From NCBI GenBank assembly GCA_021307315.1, contig JAJSPD010000082.1, positions 1 through 64,000 of the forward strand: a stretch of 64,000 nucleotides of DNA. Reading direction: 5' to 3'. The translations under genes and the position numbers were made by a program. Origin of the DNA: Bisporella sp. PMI_857 (Eukaryota; Ascomycota; Leotiomycetes; Helotiales; Helotiaceae). The notes below the pieces were generated by a model that worked only from the letters and a program-made list of their open reading frames with translations, had not been told where the DNA came from and made no database searches. Shown here piece by piece: positions 11,948 to 22,226 of the stretch. The first letter of the stretch is position 1; every line of letters begins with the position of its first letter.

Positions 11948-12585
11948 TAGTACCTTTTGGGGGGGCCGTTTCTACGAGATTTTGTACCTTGACTCCTCGC
12001 ATGCCAGTAAAAGACTGACTTTTCGAATTCTGCGAAAAATTTGTCCGCCGCGGTGTCTTTGAGGATGGTCACCTTCCTGGCGCAATAAGCCAACCGCTGG
12101 CTCAAAGCAACTAGGAACAACTACCAAAGGTAGTGGGTGAGACGAGGAACGAAGAAGCATCCCTACAAAGCTCAGGGGACACGACTACTCGTTATGGAAT
12201 TGGTTACACTGTCTTGGGTTTCCACTCATACGGCCACATAGTTAACTTTTGTGGCGAAGTTTACCTGTAATAATGCCGAGTGCCGAGTGCCGATCCATAT
12301 AGCCAGCAACTAATCTTAGCATGCGTAAATCTTTCGTCTATAAGCCACTATAAATTATCTGGAGCCGGGCTTTGAATTAAAGCGACTGCTGGACATTGCT
12401 GTGCCGTTGGAAATGGCCATGCGGCTCTAGAATAATCATATGGAGCGACTCGAACTATCATTTTTGATTTTGTCGGCCATCATCGATTTATAATTGCGTC
12501 ACCGCAGACTTCCCCGAAGAAAACTATCCACAGTGTATCTTGATAATTAACTTTTATATCTCACATTGCTTAGACAAACACAACC
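11948..12585. other. intergenic, upstream of oxidoreductase pseudogene
   Basis: No gene supported. It holds a short tandem run of GCCGAGT units near 12273-12294 and otherwise plain sequence. Confidence 0.4.
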
Positions 12586-13673
12586 ATGAACGCTGTCGTG
12601 CTTAAAGAAGTCGGAGCCCCAGAACAGCTCACTTTCATTGAATCTCTACAACTGCCAAAGCTCACCGAAGGGTTTGTTCTGGTCAAGAACACTTACGCAG
12701 GTATTAACTATGTTGATACCTACCTTTGAACCGGTTACTATCCATCACCTAATGGACTCCCAACCATCCTTGGGCAGGAGGCAGCGGGCATCGTCGAAGC
12801 CACCGCCGGCTCGTACGGTATTGAGAAGGGCGACAGGGTGGTTTGGATATACCACGGCGCATATGCAAAATATACAGCGGTACCAGCACAGCAGTGCATC
12901 AAGATTCCTGAAGGCGTCACTGACGAAGATGCTGTTGCTGCCTTTCTTACAGGCATGACAGCTTTGAGTCTTGTGAAAGAGGCTTTCGTTGTAAAGAAAG
13001 GGCAAACTGTCTTGCTGCATGCTGCAGCGGGGGCTCTCGGATTATTGATGTGTCAAATACTCCGGGACGTAGGTGCTACTGTCATTGGAACTACTGGTGG
13101 CCCTGAAAAATGCGCTCTTGCAGAGGGAAATGGCGCAGCGCATGTGATTGATTACACCGCAACGTCGGGTCTCGGCTGGGTCGCACAAGTCCAAAAGATA
13201 ACGAACGGAGAAGGGCCAGATGTTGTAGGTGAAATCTCTAGCAGAGATTCGGAGTTTCTGCTAAGATAAAGAATGAAGGTCTACGATACAGTCGGACGAA
13301 ACACTTGGGAAGGGAGTTTGGATGTTGTCAAAGCTAAAGGCAAGGTTGTCTTCCTAGGTACTGCTAGTAAGTTCAGTGAAATCTCCTCTCGCGTAGCGCG
13401 GCTAAAAAGCAGATAGGCGGACCAGTTCCTCCATTTAGCATCGATCGATTATCTGCTGGAGGAAAGAACATCTCAATCATCAAACCAACTCTTCTTGGGT
13501 ACATCCGAAATAGAAAAGAATTGGAGCATTATGGAGGCAGTGTCCTGGAGCTGCTAAGCGATGGGAAACTGAAAATCAACATTCATAAGATTTATCCTTT
13601 ATCCGACGTGGTTCAGGCTCATAAGGATCTGGAGGCAAGGCGAACTAAGGGAAAACTCCTGCTTAAATTGTGA
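12586..13673 (+). pseudogene. NADPH:quinone oxidoreductase (zeta-crystallin-like MDR), in-frame TGA
   Basis: Reads MNAVVLKEVGAPEQLTF at the N-terminus, then the MDR catalytic-domain pattern (NTYAGINYVDTYL), GLPTILGQEAAGIVEA, the nucleotide-binding stretch TVLLHAAAGALGLLMCQ, and a C-terminus with GTAS/GPVPPFSIDRLS and LSDVVQAHKDLEARRTKGKLLL. Two introns splice cleanly: 13225-13278, restoring DVVYDTVG, and about 13363-13417, restoring GTASGPVPP. One lesion remains: TGA at 12727-12729, where the family has Arg or Lys before TG-x-YP. CGA to TGA is a single transition. Everything else is open, so the loss looks recent. Sequencing error or strain-specific inactivation are alternatives. It lies between the CMD gene and the cluster regulator, same strand. 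Confidence 0.85.
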
Positions 13674-14128
13674 TATAAATAGTATTCAGATCGAATTGTA
13701 CACTATATAGATGCTTGTATGGCTAATGAATCTGGCTGATTTGCGTCTGTCTGGGAAGTAGCCAATTTTGAATATTTTGAGCTTAGACATCATTTTGCCC
13801 TTCACGTTTACGCTACCCTCAGGTGTGTGTATACTTTATATATATTTTGCCCCATCCATCAGACCGGACCTCGGCAGCACAATACCCGGTTTTGGATAAA
13901 AGAGAGAGTGTGTGTATCAAATCCGGGGAAGAGACTGTTTTCCCCACACTTTCCTCACTTCCGAGAATTCCTTCAACCAAATCAGACTGCCAGCGAAACT
14001 GGTTTCAATGTATGTTCATTCAATTAGCGTTCTTCACCAGACTTAGACTCCTCCCTGCCATTTGATGACTTTGAGAGTCGATATTGAAGTTCCAAATCCA
14101 TCAGATCGCTGCACACGCCAACTGCCTG
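13674..14128. other. intergenic between oxidoreductase pseudogene and cluster regulator
   Basis: Promoter-sized spacer of 455 bp. In the frame of the downstream ATG a stop codon lies about 50 bp upstream, which fixes 14129 as the first usable start. No other feature seen. Confidence 0.45.
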
Positions 14129-16167
14129 ATGCCTCCAATTGCGGAGCGGGCCCGAGTAATTTGCATAGCCTGCCATGATCGAAAGGTTAGTGAATGGTGC
14201 GCCGTTCGGAGAATAAGTATCGTTTCTAATGCAATATAGGTGAAATGTGATCTTCAGACCAGCTCTGATGAGACTTGCAGTAATTGTCGCCGTAACGATC
14301 AATCATGCTTGTGAGCAACCCCATGTCCTCCTGGCTTAACGCGGGGGAAGGTTTCCCGATCGTTGTCTGAAGCATAGCATACAAATGCTCTCACGAGTTC
14401 AATTCTCTTGCGCCGTGGAACTGACCTTAGTATCCAGTCGCCGTCAGAGCCTGAGGATGCGAAAATCAGCCTCAAGGAAAAGAACACAACCAGCTGTTGA
14501 GCCTGTTGCAGATCTCATCTCCCCTGCGCAGTCGTCAGCTGGAACGCCACTCGAGATACCATTTAGGGACAATATTGATTCTGGGTTTATTGCAGACCAC
14601 TCGGAGCTCGCATATGATTCCATATCCCAGGCAGATGTGACTTTCGCAGCAAATCCAAATTTTTCGCAACAAGATCGAATTCTTTATCACCCACCACTTG
14701 AAGCCTCGATACTTCCAAAAGAACCGCTTCGGCAAGCATTAATCGATTCTTACCTCGATAATCTCTTTCAATACTATGCCGTCGTGGACCACGAAGACAT
14801 TTTTGGCCCTTGTCCTTCCACGCTTTTGCTACAAACTGTGTGCTTAGCCGGGGGTCTCATGCGGCAAAGTGACGGCCTGAATGGCTACAAAATATCTCAG
14901 ACAGCATATGGCAAAGCTAAAACTCTCATTACCCTCAATTCTGAACGAGATCCCTTAACTTTATTGAAGGCAATCTGTATCTTATCTGTTTGGAGCCCCG
15001 ACCCACCTACTTTTATCAGCCTAGACGGACCATGGCACTGGACCGGGATAGCGACGCGGCTTGCGTTCCAAATGGGGCTACACAAGGAAGTTACGTATCA
15101 CAACAAATCTGACGCTAAGTGTCGGCGACGAATATGGTGGCATTTGTTTGTATGATCACTCGACCTGAATATTAGAAATTACTAATCATTTCTAGGTCAG
15201 TGATAAACTCCAAGGAGCGTGCTGGGGTCGTCCTGAAGCAATCGGAAATGGAGATTTTGACGTACGAGAGCTGAATCTTGATGATTTTGAGAAGAGAGAC
15301 ACCACAGCGCAACTTATTGTTACAACATTGCAGCTGCACATAATCCTGTCGGATATAACCAAGGCTAGCGCACAACACTCAACAGCGGAAGGAATCTCAA
15401 ATATTATCGCAAAACTACAAACATGGCTCCAGAATCTCCCAGAGGACCTTCGGTTGTTTGATCACTCCGGTCGTCGACGACCTTACTGTCGACCAGTCCG
15501 CGAGATGTTTATCATCTACTTCGCAGGTATTATCCTTTTACAATCAAAATCTAAGATCAAAGAACGATCTCAACGTGCTTACATTCCCTCCGTGGTTGCA
15601 TCGTTGTGTATTGTCAGACTCTACGAAGAGATCTACTGCCGACAGGAAATCGATCGTCTACTCCACATTCATGGATTCTTCATCATGGTTGCCTCAATAC
15701 CGATAATATACTGCCATCCTCATAAAAACGGCTCACAGAAGGAAGACTTGGCGCTGCTGTGTGCTGTACTAAAGCAAATGCGTACCAAATATGGTGGTGC
15801 TGGCATGGTACTTCGTAAGATAACATGGTTACAAGCCGACGCGGAAAAAGATTCTCGGCGGATTCAGCCTCCCGCCCAGGCGGAAGATATGAACGCTTTG
15901 GAGTTTTCGCAAATTGATATGAGGAAACTTTTCGACTTCCCGGCAACCATATATCCACATATGGAGCTGTTGGGGCATCTCTCAGACAGCGTTCAGCAAC
16001 CTTCCTGGGACTTGAGGGATCAAAATATACTACCTTGGTCTTTCGAGGATACGAGCTTTTTTACAGATATGTATGCTATGGATATTGATGCATTTAACCT
16101 AAATTATGGCGGACCGGGCAGTTTTAACGAAGGTAGCCTGGTGCCATATGTTGTCAACGGTAACTGA
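14129..16167 (+). CDS. Zn2Cys6 transcription factor, cluster-embedded, 603 aa
   Basis: Exons 14129-14185, 14240-14310, 14438-15149, 15196-16167 (604 codons). The zinc cluster is split by intron 1: CIACHDRK | VKC, then x9-C-SN-C-RRNDQS-C, a full C-x2-C-x6-C-x9-C-x2-C-x6-C set. A basic tail follows (RRQSLRMRKSASRKR). The middle homology region starts near residue 150 (ALIDSYLDNLFQYYAVVDHE, then HWTGIATRLAFQMGLHKE and CRRRIWWHLFVSDK). The third exon could instead begin at about 14356, which also keeps frame. I prefer 14438 because a CTGAC branch point precedes its acceptor and the tail after the last Cys then looks normal. It sits in the middle of the BVMO/lactonase gene group and is the likely pathway-specific regulator (inference). 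Confidence 0.87.
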
Positions 16168-16382
16168 CTGGGATGTTGCGATATAGGGAGGGTTGAGGTT
16201 GCCAGATTGTTAGATATTAGAGACTATCAAGATTTACATTGGCGATAATATTTAGCTTAAGTAATCTGGATGATATGGCTTATTGTTATAAGTTCAAGCG
16301 TCATCAATATGTAGATCGGAGTGCGGTATGACTGCACGAATGTGGTTTCAATGCCTTATGTTTTGACTGCGATCGCATTTAA

Positions 16383-17450
16383 TTATAGCTTGGGTCTCTC
16401 AAACCAACTCCAATCCATCCCCTTCAAGGAATCTTCGGTTGTTACCAGGCTCTTTATTTCCTCCGCAGTCATCAACTCTTTGCCGTCAATCATCTCTACT
16501 CCCTGAATTTTGGACAGCCCAGCTGCCTTGAGCCATTTGAAGAAGATCCACTGGCTTGCCTGTTCCTCGCCCATGTGTCCCCAAAGCTGGATATAGTGTT
16601 CTGACGAAATCTCAACTACTTTAGTAGATCCAGGCTCAGGCGATATGCCGCTGGCTCTTCCCCAGATTTCCAGATAGGAGTCGAGAGTGAGGTCTTCTAC
16701 ATTACAGCGCACATACGTGCCACCATTTGGTGGCGGATTACGGACAATGGCGTGCACGAAGGTCCCGCTGTTTATGGTGTGGTCGCCCAAAGAAGGATAC
16801 ACGGACCCAGGATCCGTTGGATAAAATTGCACCCATTTTTTTGCGCTTTTCTAAGTGATCTGTTAGTGGATTTGTCGAAGATGAGGGTAGGTATAAAAGA
16901 CTCCACAAACCAGGTAGATGGGATAGAAAATAGGATACGAGATCAAATTCATCGAGAATATTGTGAAAATTGCAAACGTAGTTTTCGATAGCAAATCGGG
17001 AAGGTTTTCACGAATATAAGTGTCCACCCTCCCCTTGCCCTCAAAATGAGGCACAATGGCTTGACCACTGGTGATAGCGCTTGTATGAGGCAGCGTGCTC
17101 CAGATATAGCGTTCGAGGGTGGGGACCTTGGCTGCCGCATTTGCCATGTTTGTCCCATACTCGGTCTCGATTGCCATTGAAGCATCTTTACCCTTGTCAA
17201 AGAAATGTTCATAGTAGTCGGTAACAGTAAAGATCACGTGAGCGTCTTCAAATGCCTTCTCCAAGCTGGCGGGATCTTTCTGATCTGCAACCACAATCTC
17301 AACACCTCGAGCAGCGAGAGCCCTCGCCTTTTCGCTGTTTGGGTTACGAGTCACACCGCGAACGCGAAAGTTGGAATCCTTGAGGAAGGCGGAGACGACT
17401 GAACCACCTTGTCCCCCGGTTGCGCCGACAACTACGACAAGTTTCGTCAT
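16383..17450 (-). CDS. NmrA-like NAD(P)-binding reductase, 335 aa
   Basis: Exons (minus) 17450-16911 and 16850-16383, 180 + 156 codons. The N-terminus is an atypical-SDR Rossmann motif, VVVVGATGGQGGSVV (G-x2-G-x2-G), followed by FRVRGVTRNP and a VEIVVADQKDPASL strand-turn. This is the signature of NmrA/isoflavone-reductase-like proteins. Members either reduce small molecules or sense NADP and act as regulators. The active-site YxxxK of classical SDRs is not obvious. The C-terminal half carries the usual substrate-domain segment (EISSEHYIQLWGHMGEEQ). It is convergent with the cluster regulator and divergent from the lactonase-like gene across 533 bp, so co-regulation with the latter is likely. 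Confidence 0.87.
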
Positions 17451-17983
17451 GTTTTATTGTTCCTTAATCTCTGGAATGCTGTATATTTTATCAAAAGAAA
17501 CAATGTATAGTTTGGTAAAAGGCAGCATTGCTAAATAGTAGCTAGTCACATGATTATAATTTGCCATTCGCGGCTTTTCAGAAATTTGAAATAATATCAT
17601 GTTGGTTTTCCACCAACAAACAACCGAAATTAGTGCTTCTGCCGTTCGGTACTCAGGTGTTGTGGGCCAGGATCTGCGATTCGAAGTTGGGAGTAGGAGG
17701 GTAACCTTCTCGGCAGTCGGCAATCGGTCCCCTATTTGCAAGGCTGATCAATTCGTCACGTGCACATTCAATGCTTCATCAATGAAAACATTTTGATCCT
17801 GCCGTTCGGAGAAGAGACAAGCCGACGGCTGGATTTCAACTTTGATCTTCATCCGAGCTCCGGTTCTAGGTTGACTCATCTCCCGTGCACCGTCAAATAG
17901 CTGAACTTCTTTCTTTCGCAGTCCATCAGGAACTGTATGATAGGAAGCACATCATCCATCAAAATCACCCTTTGAAAGCCAAC
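17451..17983. promoter_or_regulatory. bidirectional promoter region, NmrA-like / lactonase-like genes
   Basis: The 533 bp between two divergent start codons contain no gene. Two CGG/CCG half-sites typical of Zn2Cys6 targets occur (CTGCCGTTCGG twice, near 17639 and 17799), which could be sites for the cluster regulator. This is a suggestion only. Confidence 0.4.
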
Positions 17984-18883
17984 ATGCCTGCTCCAGATGC
18001 CTCGTTCGATAAGGAGTACGTGGGTGTAAGCATAATCGAGACAGGAAAGGTTCAGATTCGACCCTCCATGCGGTCACAAACTGCCAATCGTCTGGTACTT
18101 CTGCGTCGACTGGTCTCTCTAGCGGATCGTCAATGGACAGAGCCTCTTCCGATCACCGCTATCTTGATATCGCACCCCGAAGGCCCTTTTCTGTACGACA
18201 CTGGCGAATCAGTACATCGCAATGACCGTGGATACTTTCCACGATGGGCACCCTTCTCCAATATGTTGAGCAAAGTGCAAATTTCCCAGCATGAAGGCAT
18301 CGGCGCCCGGCTCCGAGCACGTGGCATTGACCCGGTCAACGACGTCAAAGGTGTCGTTCTTTCGCATCTTCACGACGACCATGCAGGTGGCCTGGAGGAT
18401 TTGCCAGGCGTTCCTGTTTATGTCTCCCAAGAGCACTGGGATGTTTTCGGCAACAATACATTTCATGCCACTTTCGAAGGCTGCAATCCTTCCAGGTGGC
18501 CAGCAGATTTCAAGCCTAGAATGCTCGAAGCACAAGATCATCCGATAGGACCATGGCAACGCACATATCCTTTGACCTCAGATAAGCGAGTAGTAGTCGT
18601 CGATACACCAGGCCATGTGCCTGGCCACGTGTCAGTCATCGTTTATGGTGACGAGGCAACCTATTTTCTGACAGGAGATTCCACCTACGGGCTCGATGTA
18701 TTAAATGCAGAAGAGACCGACGGTATTAATGACAATCCCAAAGTAGCTCTGGAAAGTGTGCGAAAAATCAAGGAATTCACGAGGCAGGAGAAAGTCGTGG
18801 TGTTGCCCGCACATGATCCAAATGTCGAGGATTGTCTCGCGAACAAGAAGATTTTTGTGCCAAGTATAAATAGTCCAAGCTAA
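17984..18883 (+). CDS. metallo-beta-lactamase-fold hydrolase, lactonase-like, 299 aa
   Basis: Single exon from the ATG at 17984 (300 codons). Upstream in-frame codons lack an ATG. The metal-site motif HLHDDH is at residues 128-133, with the later ligands in place: His in TPGHVPGH (about 211-215), Asp232 in LTGDSTYG and His277 in LPAHDP. This is the binuclear-zinc arrangement of the AttM/AiiA N-acyl-homoserine-lactonase branch. Family members hydrolyse lactones or other cyclic esters. In this neighbourhood it would be the natural partner of the Baeyer-Villiger monooxygenase, opening the lactone that enzyme makes (inference). No signal peptide is seen, so it is probably cytosolic. No introns. 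Confidence 0.88.
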   Translation: MPAPDASFDKEYVGVSIIETGKVQIRPSMRSQTANRLVLLRRLVSLADRQWTEPLPITAILISHPEGPFLYDTGESVHRNDRGYFPRWAPFSNMLSKVQISQHEGIGARLRARGIDPVNDVKGVVLSHLHDDHAGGLEDLPGVPVYVSQEHWDVFGNNTFHATFEGCNPSRWPADFKPRMLEAQDHPIGPWQRTYPLTSDKRVVVVDTPGHVPGHVSVIVYGDEATYFLTGDSTYGLDVLNAEETDGINDNPKVALESVRKIKEFTRQEKVVVLPAHDPNVEDCLANKKIFVPSINSPS

Positions 18884-19178
18884 ACAGAGAGGTAGTTGGT
18901 AGTCAAACTTTGTATGATAACAGAATAGAGGGTAAGCATCTTCCAAGCTTAGAACGTATCAGGGATAAAGCAGGCTGTTGACATTGGCGCCAAAAAATAC
19001 AGATGGGAGAAAGGGATGAGATGTATATAATGTCTTATTCGAGATTTCATCAGTTTAATTATATCTGTCATACACGTCGTGTATACATTGCTACCTAATG
19101 CATATTGCCCTAAGTGTGCCTAATATTTCATCAAGATCTCATTCCATTTTCAGCTAGCATGAGGGCGGAGACTGCTCC

Positions 19179-19749
19179 CTAGATCTTTGGAGATTCCTTA
19201 TGCACAGAAGGATCATCGATTTTCTCCCATTCCAACATCCCCAAAGTTTTGGTCCCTCCCTATCATAACTTTCAGGTATGTATCTTCACGTCACCGAACC
19301 TTACTTACAGGCATTACTAGAAACTGCATCGGTTTCAGTGTCATGAACTTTTTTCCATCCTTCTCCGATAGCGTCACTCTTCGTTTCTGCGCTGAACCAA
19401 TCCAGCTCGGATCCAAAGAAATATCAACTTTGCATTCCAGTATCATTTCTTGATTGCGTTCATAGATCTTGAAGGCTCCCATGTAAGTGGTGTATGCTCT
19501 TGCTACCCAGAGCACATCTTGATCTGAGGCCATGGTCCATTCCGAGGTGGCAAGCGGCTTAGCGCGCTCTGGAGGAGTAAGTGAGACACTCATCCAGCCT
19601 TCTTTGGAGAACATAATACGTCCGAATGTTTCGGTCCCATGGGGTTGAGTCAGCAGTAGAGAATCCGGACCGTCGCCGAGGAAGACCTGGAATTTGGTAA
19701 GTTTCCAGCACCCAAGAAGTGCCGTATGAGATTGTTCGATGTGGAGCAT
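19179..19749 (-). CDS. lipocalin-like domain protein, 173 aa
   Basis: Exons (minus) 19749-19309 and 19259-19179 (147 + 27 codons). The start is the ATG giving MLHIEQSHTALLGCWKL; the frame is open nine bases further but without an ATG. Residues 9-25 (LLGCWKLTKFQVF) and the GRIMFSKEGWMSVSLT block match the lipocalin-like family common next to fungal biosynthetic genes. These are small beta-barrels that may bind hydrophobic ligands or act as cyclases/isomerases. The spliced C-terminus ends in LEWEKI, as in relatives. The intron-2 acceptor was chosen because the nearest alternative stops after one codon. It lies between the lactonase-like gene and the BVMO. Confidence 0.78.
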
Positions 19750-20416
19750 TATTGTCAAGAGTTCAGGTGCGATAAGTTTAGGGTGACGAATTCTGCATAT
19801 ACTTGTAGATATTGTCTAAGTGATTCATGTGATCTGTGAATAACTCCAATAGCAATATTTATCTTCTCCAGCCGAGACAGTCTCAAAGAATAGAAGATAT
19901 CAAGACAGGGCACTTTAGAAAAAATGTGTGCCTCGGAATATAGATTCAGTTGAAATAAATGAAGTAGTGGATTGAAAGTCATGGTCTCAGGTTCACCGGT
20001 CGGTAGTCGGCAATTTGGTAACGATCCTTGATCATTACCGGAAAATTGCCTGGTCTCGCCATTGGATGCTATATGATAGGATTTTGATCTAAGTAGCTCA
20101 CAAGCATCTTCAGGGCCTCGGCTCTGGAAGTTATCTTAGCGTTTAATCTACCGTGGGGTTTTGAACTCGAACCACTTCGCTGTTGCCCTCGCTTCACACC
20201 CGAACATGGAAATTGGAGAATAAAGTAATAATTCGCCGAATACCGAACTCAAATTCTTAGATTGAGGTCGGATCTCGCCAGCTCCAATCCAAGCCCTCAC
20301 GACTACCAAATGATAACCCCCTTGAGCACTTTTACAGGAGTTATTCTTACAGCATATTTGCAACAAGTTGGCCATATCAAACCATACTACGCATTGTAGA
20401 GTACGAAGCATTTCGT
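19750..20416. promoter_or_regulatory. bidirectional promoter region, lipocalin-like / BVMO
   Basis: The 667 bp between divergent genes contain no coding sequence I can support. Short frames upstream of the lipocalin-like start look like leader sequence. Confidence 0.4.
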
Positions 20417-22226
20417 ATGGCGAAAGTACCATCACATGGCTCCCAGAGCCCCAGTTTCGCAAGCGCCATTCCTCTCCACGATAAACCAGCATTCACACCA
20501 AGGAAGAAGTTGAGAGTGGTGACGATCGGGGCAGGATTTTCAGGATTGATTCTTGCACATAAGCTGCAACATGAACACGTCAACGAAATGCAGGAACTTG
20601 TTGATCATGTGATTTATGAAACCAAAGGTGTGGTCGGTGGGACCTGGTTCAATAATAAGTATCCTGGGGTTCAGTGTGATGTCCCAAGTGTCATCTATGT
20701 GCGTTAATCTGCTCCGTATATATTTAAGACTGACGACTCACGACTCACTAAGCAATTTCCTTTTGATCCCACTCCAGAGTGGAGTCATTATTACTCTTCT
20801 GGGTCCGAGATATTGGCTGATATGCAAGCTAAAAGTAAGAAATGGAATCTCGACAGAGATATCAAATTCAACCACACCGTCACAGGCATAGTCTGGACAG
20901 AAGAAAAGAGTCAATGGAAAGTCACTGTGCTACCAGCAGGCGGGTTAGAGTTTGTCGATTGGGCGGATGTAGTGATTTCGGCTCGCGGTTTTCTCCATGA
21001 CTGGAAATGGCCTGCGATCACAAATCTTCTCTCTTTTAAAGGGAAAATGATCCACTCTGCTGCTTGGGATCACGATTTCGATTTCAGTAATAAAAGAATC
21101 GCCGTTATTGGTAATGGCTCATCTGGAGTGCAGATTCTCCCCGAGCTTGCAAAGATAGAGGCCACCACGATCACAAATTTCATTCAAGGTCCTGCATGGA
21201 TTTTCGCGGGACTCCCTCCTGCAGCCCTCGTCGGCGGCAACGACCCAAGCTACAACCCAGCATACAGCGAAGCGGAAATAGAAAAGTTTCGACAATACCC
21301 CGAGGAGTTTCTGAGATACCGAAAAAAAATCCAGAACTCATATTCACGGCTTTTTCATATGGTAAAAGGGGGAATAGCACAGATCAGATCATTACTAATG
21401 TCTTTGCTAGTACAAGAAAGATTCTATTCATCAGAGAATGATCACTCACATGGCAAGGGCATCCATGATGGCCAAGCTCAATCATCGTCGAGATCTATGC
21501 GAACAACTCATTCCAGACTGGGAAGTAGGTTGCCGACGCATTACTCCCGGCGAGCCTTTTCTTGAAGCCTTCTTGAAGCCTCACGTTTCGCTGACTTCCA
21601 GTAAAATTGTCAACGTTGATGCAGCAGGCGTATTCACAGAAGATGGCACCTATCACAATGTTGATGTTATTGTCTGCGCAACAGGGTTCGATATTGCACA
21701 AATTCCACCATTTCCTGTTATTGGGCGTGATAATGTTAGTTTAGCGGAGAAATGGGACTTTGAGCCGGAAAGTTACCTGAGTGTCATGTGTCCAGATATG
21801 CCCAACTATTTCATCTTCACTGGACCCAACGCAACTGTTGGGCACGGATCTTTATTACCATCTCTGGATTGGACCTCGGAGTATATCCTCAAATTCTTGC
21901 GAAAGATAGCGAAGGAGGACATCGCATCAGTGTGTCCCAGGCAAGAAGTCGCGGATGAGTTCAATCGTTATGGAGACGTTATACATCAGAGTCTTGTCTG
22001 GACAGGCAACTGCGCAAGCTGGTTCAAGAAGAACGGGCCTGATGCTCGGGTAACGGCTAATTGGCCAGGGAGTGGGCTTCTCTTCTATGAGATGATAAAG
22101 AATATTAGAGGTGAAGACTTTGATATACGCTACAGAAGTCCAAACAGGTTTCGTTTCATGGGTGATGGGTATATGGCTTACGAGTGGAACGAGAAGGCTG
22201 ACCTTGCCTTTTACATGAGGGCATAA
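20417..22226 (+). CDS. type I Baeyer-Villiger flavin monooxygenase, 568 aa
   Basis: Exons 20417-20698, 20753-21361, 21411-22226 (94 + 203 + 272 codons). The second intron is 49 bp with a strong TACTAAT branch site. FAD site GAGFSG at residues 38-43, then GGTWFNNKYPGVQCDVP. The BVMO fingerprint F-x-G-x3-H-x3-W-D is at 189-200 (FKGKMIHSAAWD), and the NADPH site is GNGSSG at 214-219. CATGFD is near the C-terminal third. The fingerprint separates it from plain N-hydroxylating flavoenzymes. Expected reaction: NADPH- and O2-dependent insertion of oxygen next to a ketone, giving an ester or lactone. It is the last gene of the cluster, probably paired with the lactonase-like hydrolase. The substrate is unknown. 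Confidence 0.92.

Noticed and set aside
13225..13278. Apparent stop TAA in the oxidoreductase pseudogene
   Set aside because: It lies inside a 54 bp intron; splicing gives the conserved DVVYD-x-VG.
14311..14437. Alternative third exon of the cluster regulator starting near 14356
   Set aside because: Keeps frame but inserts an odd Cys-bearing segment right after the zinc cluster; the later acceptor has a better branch point. Kept only as an alternative.
21362..21441. Apparent frameshift in the BVMO
   Set aside because: A 49 bp intron with a TACTAAT branch site removes it exactly.
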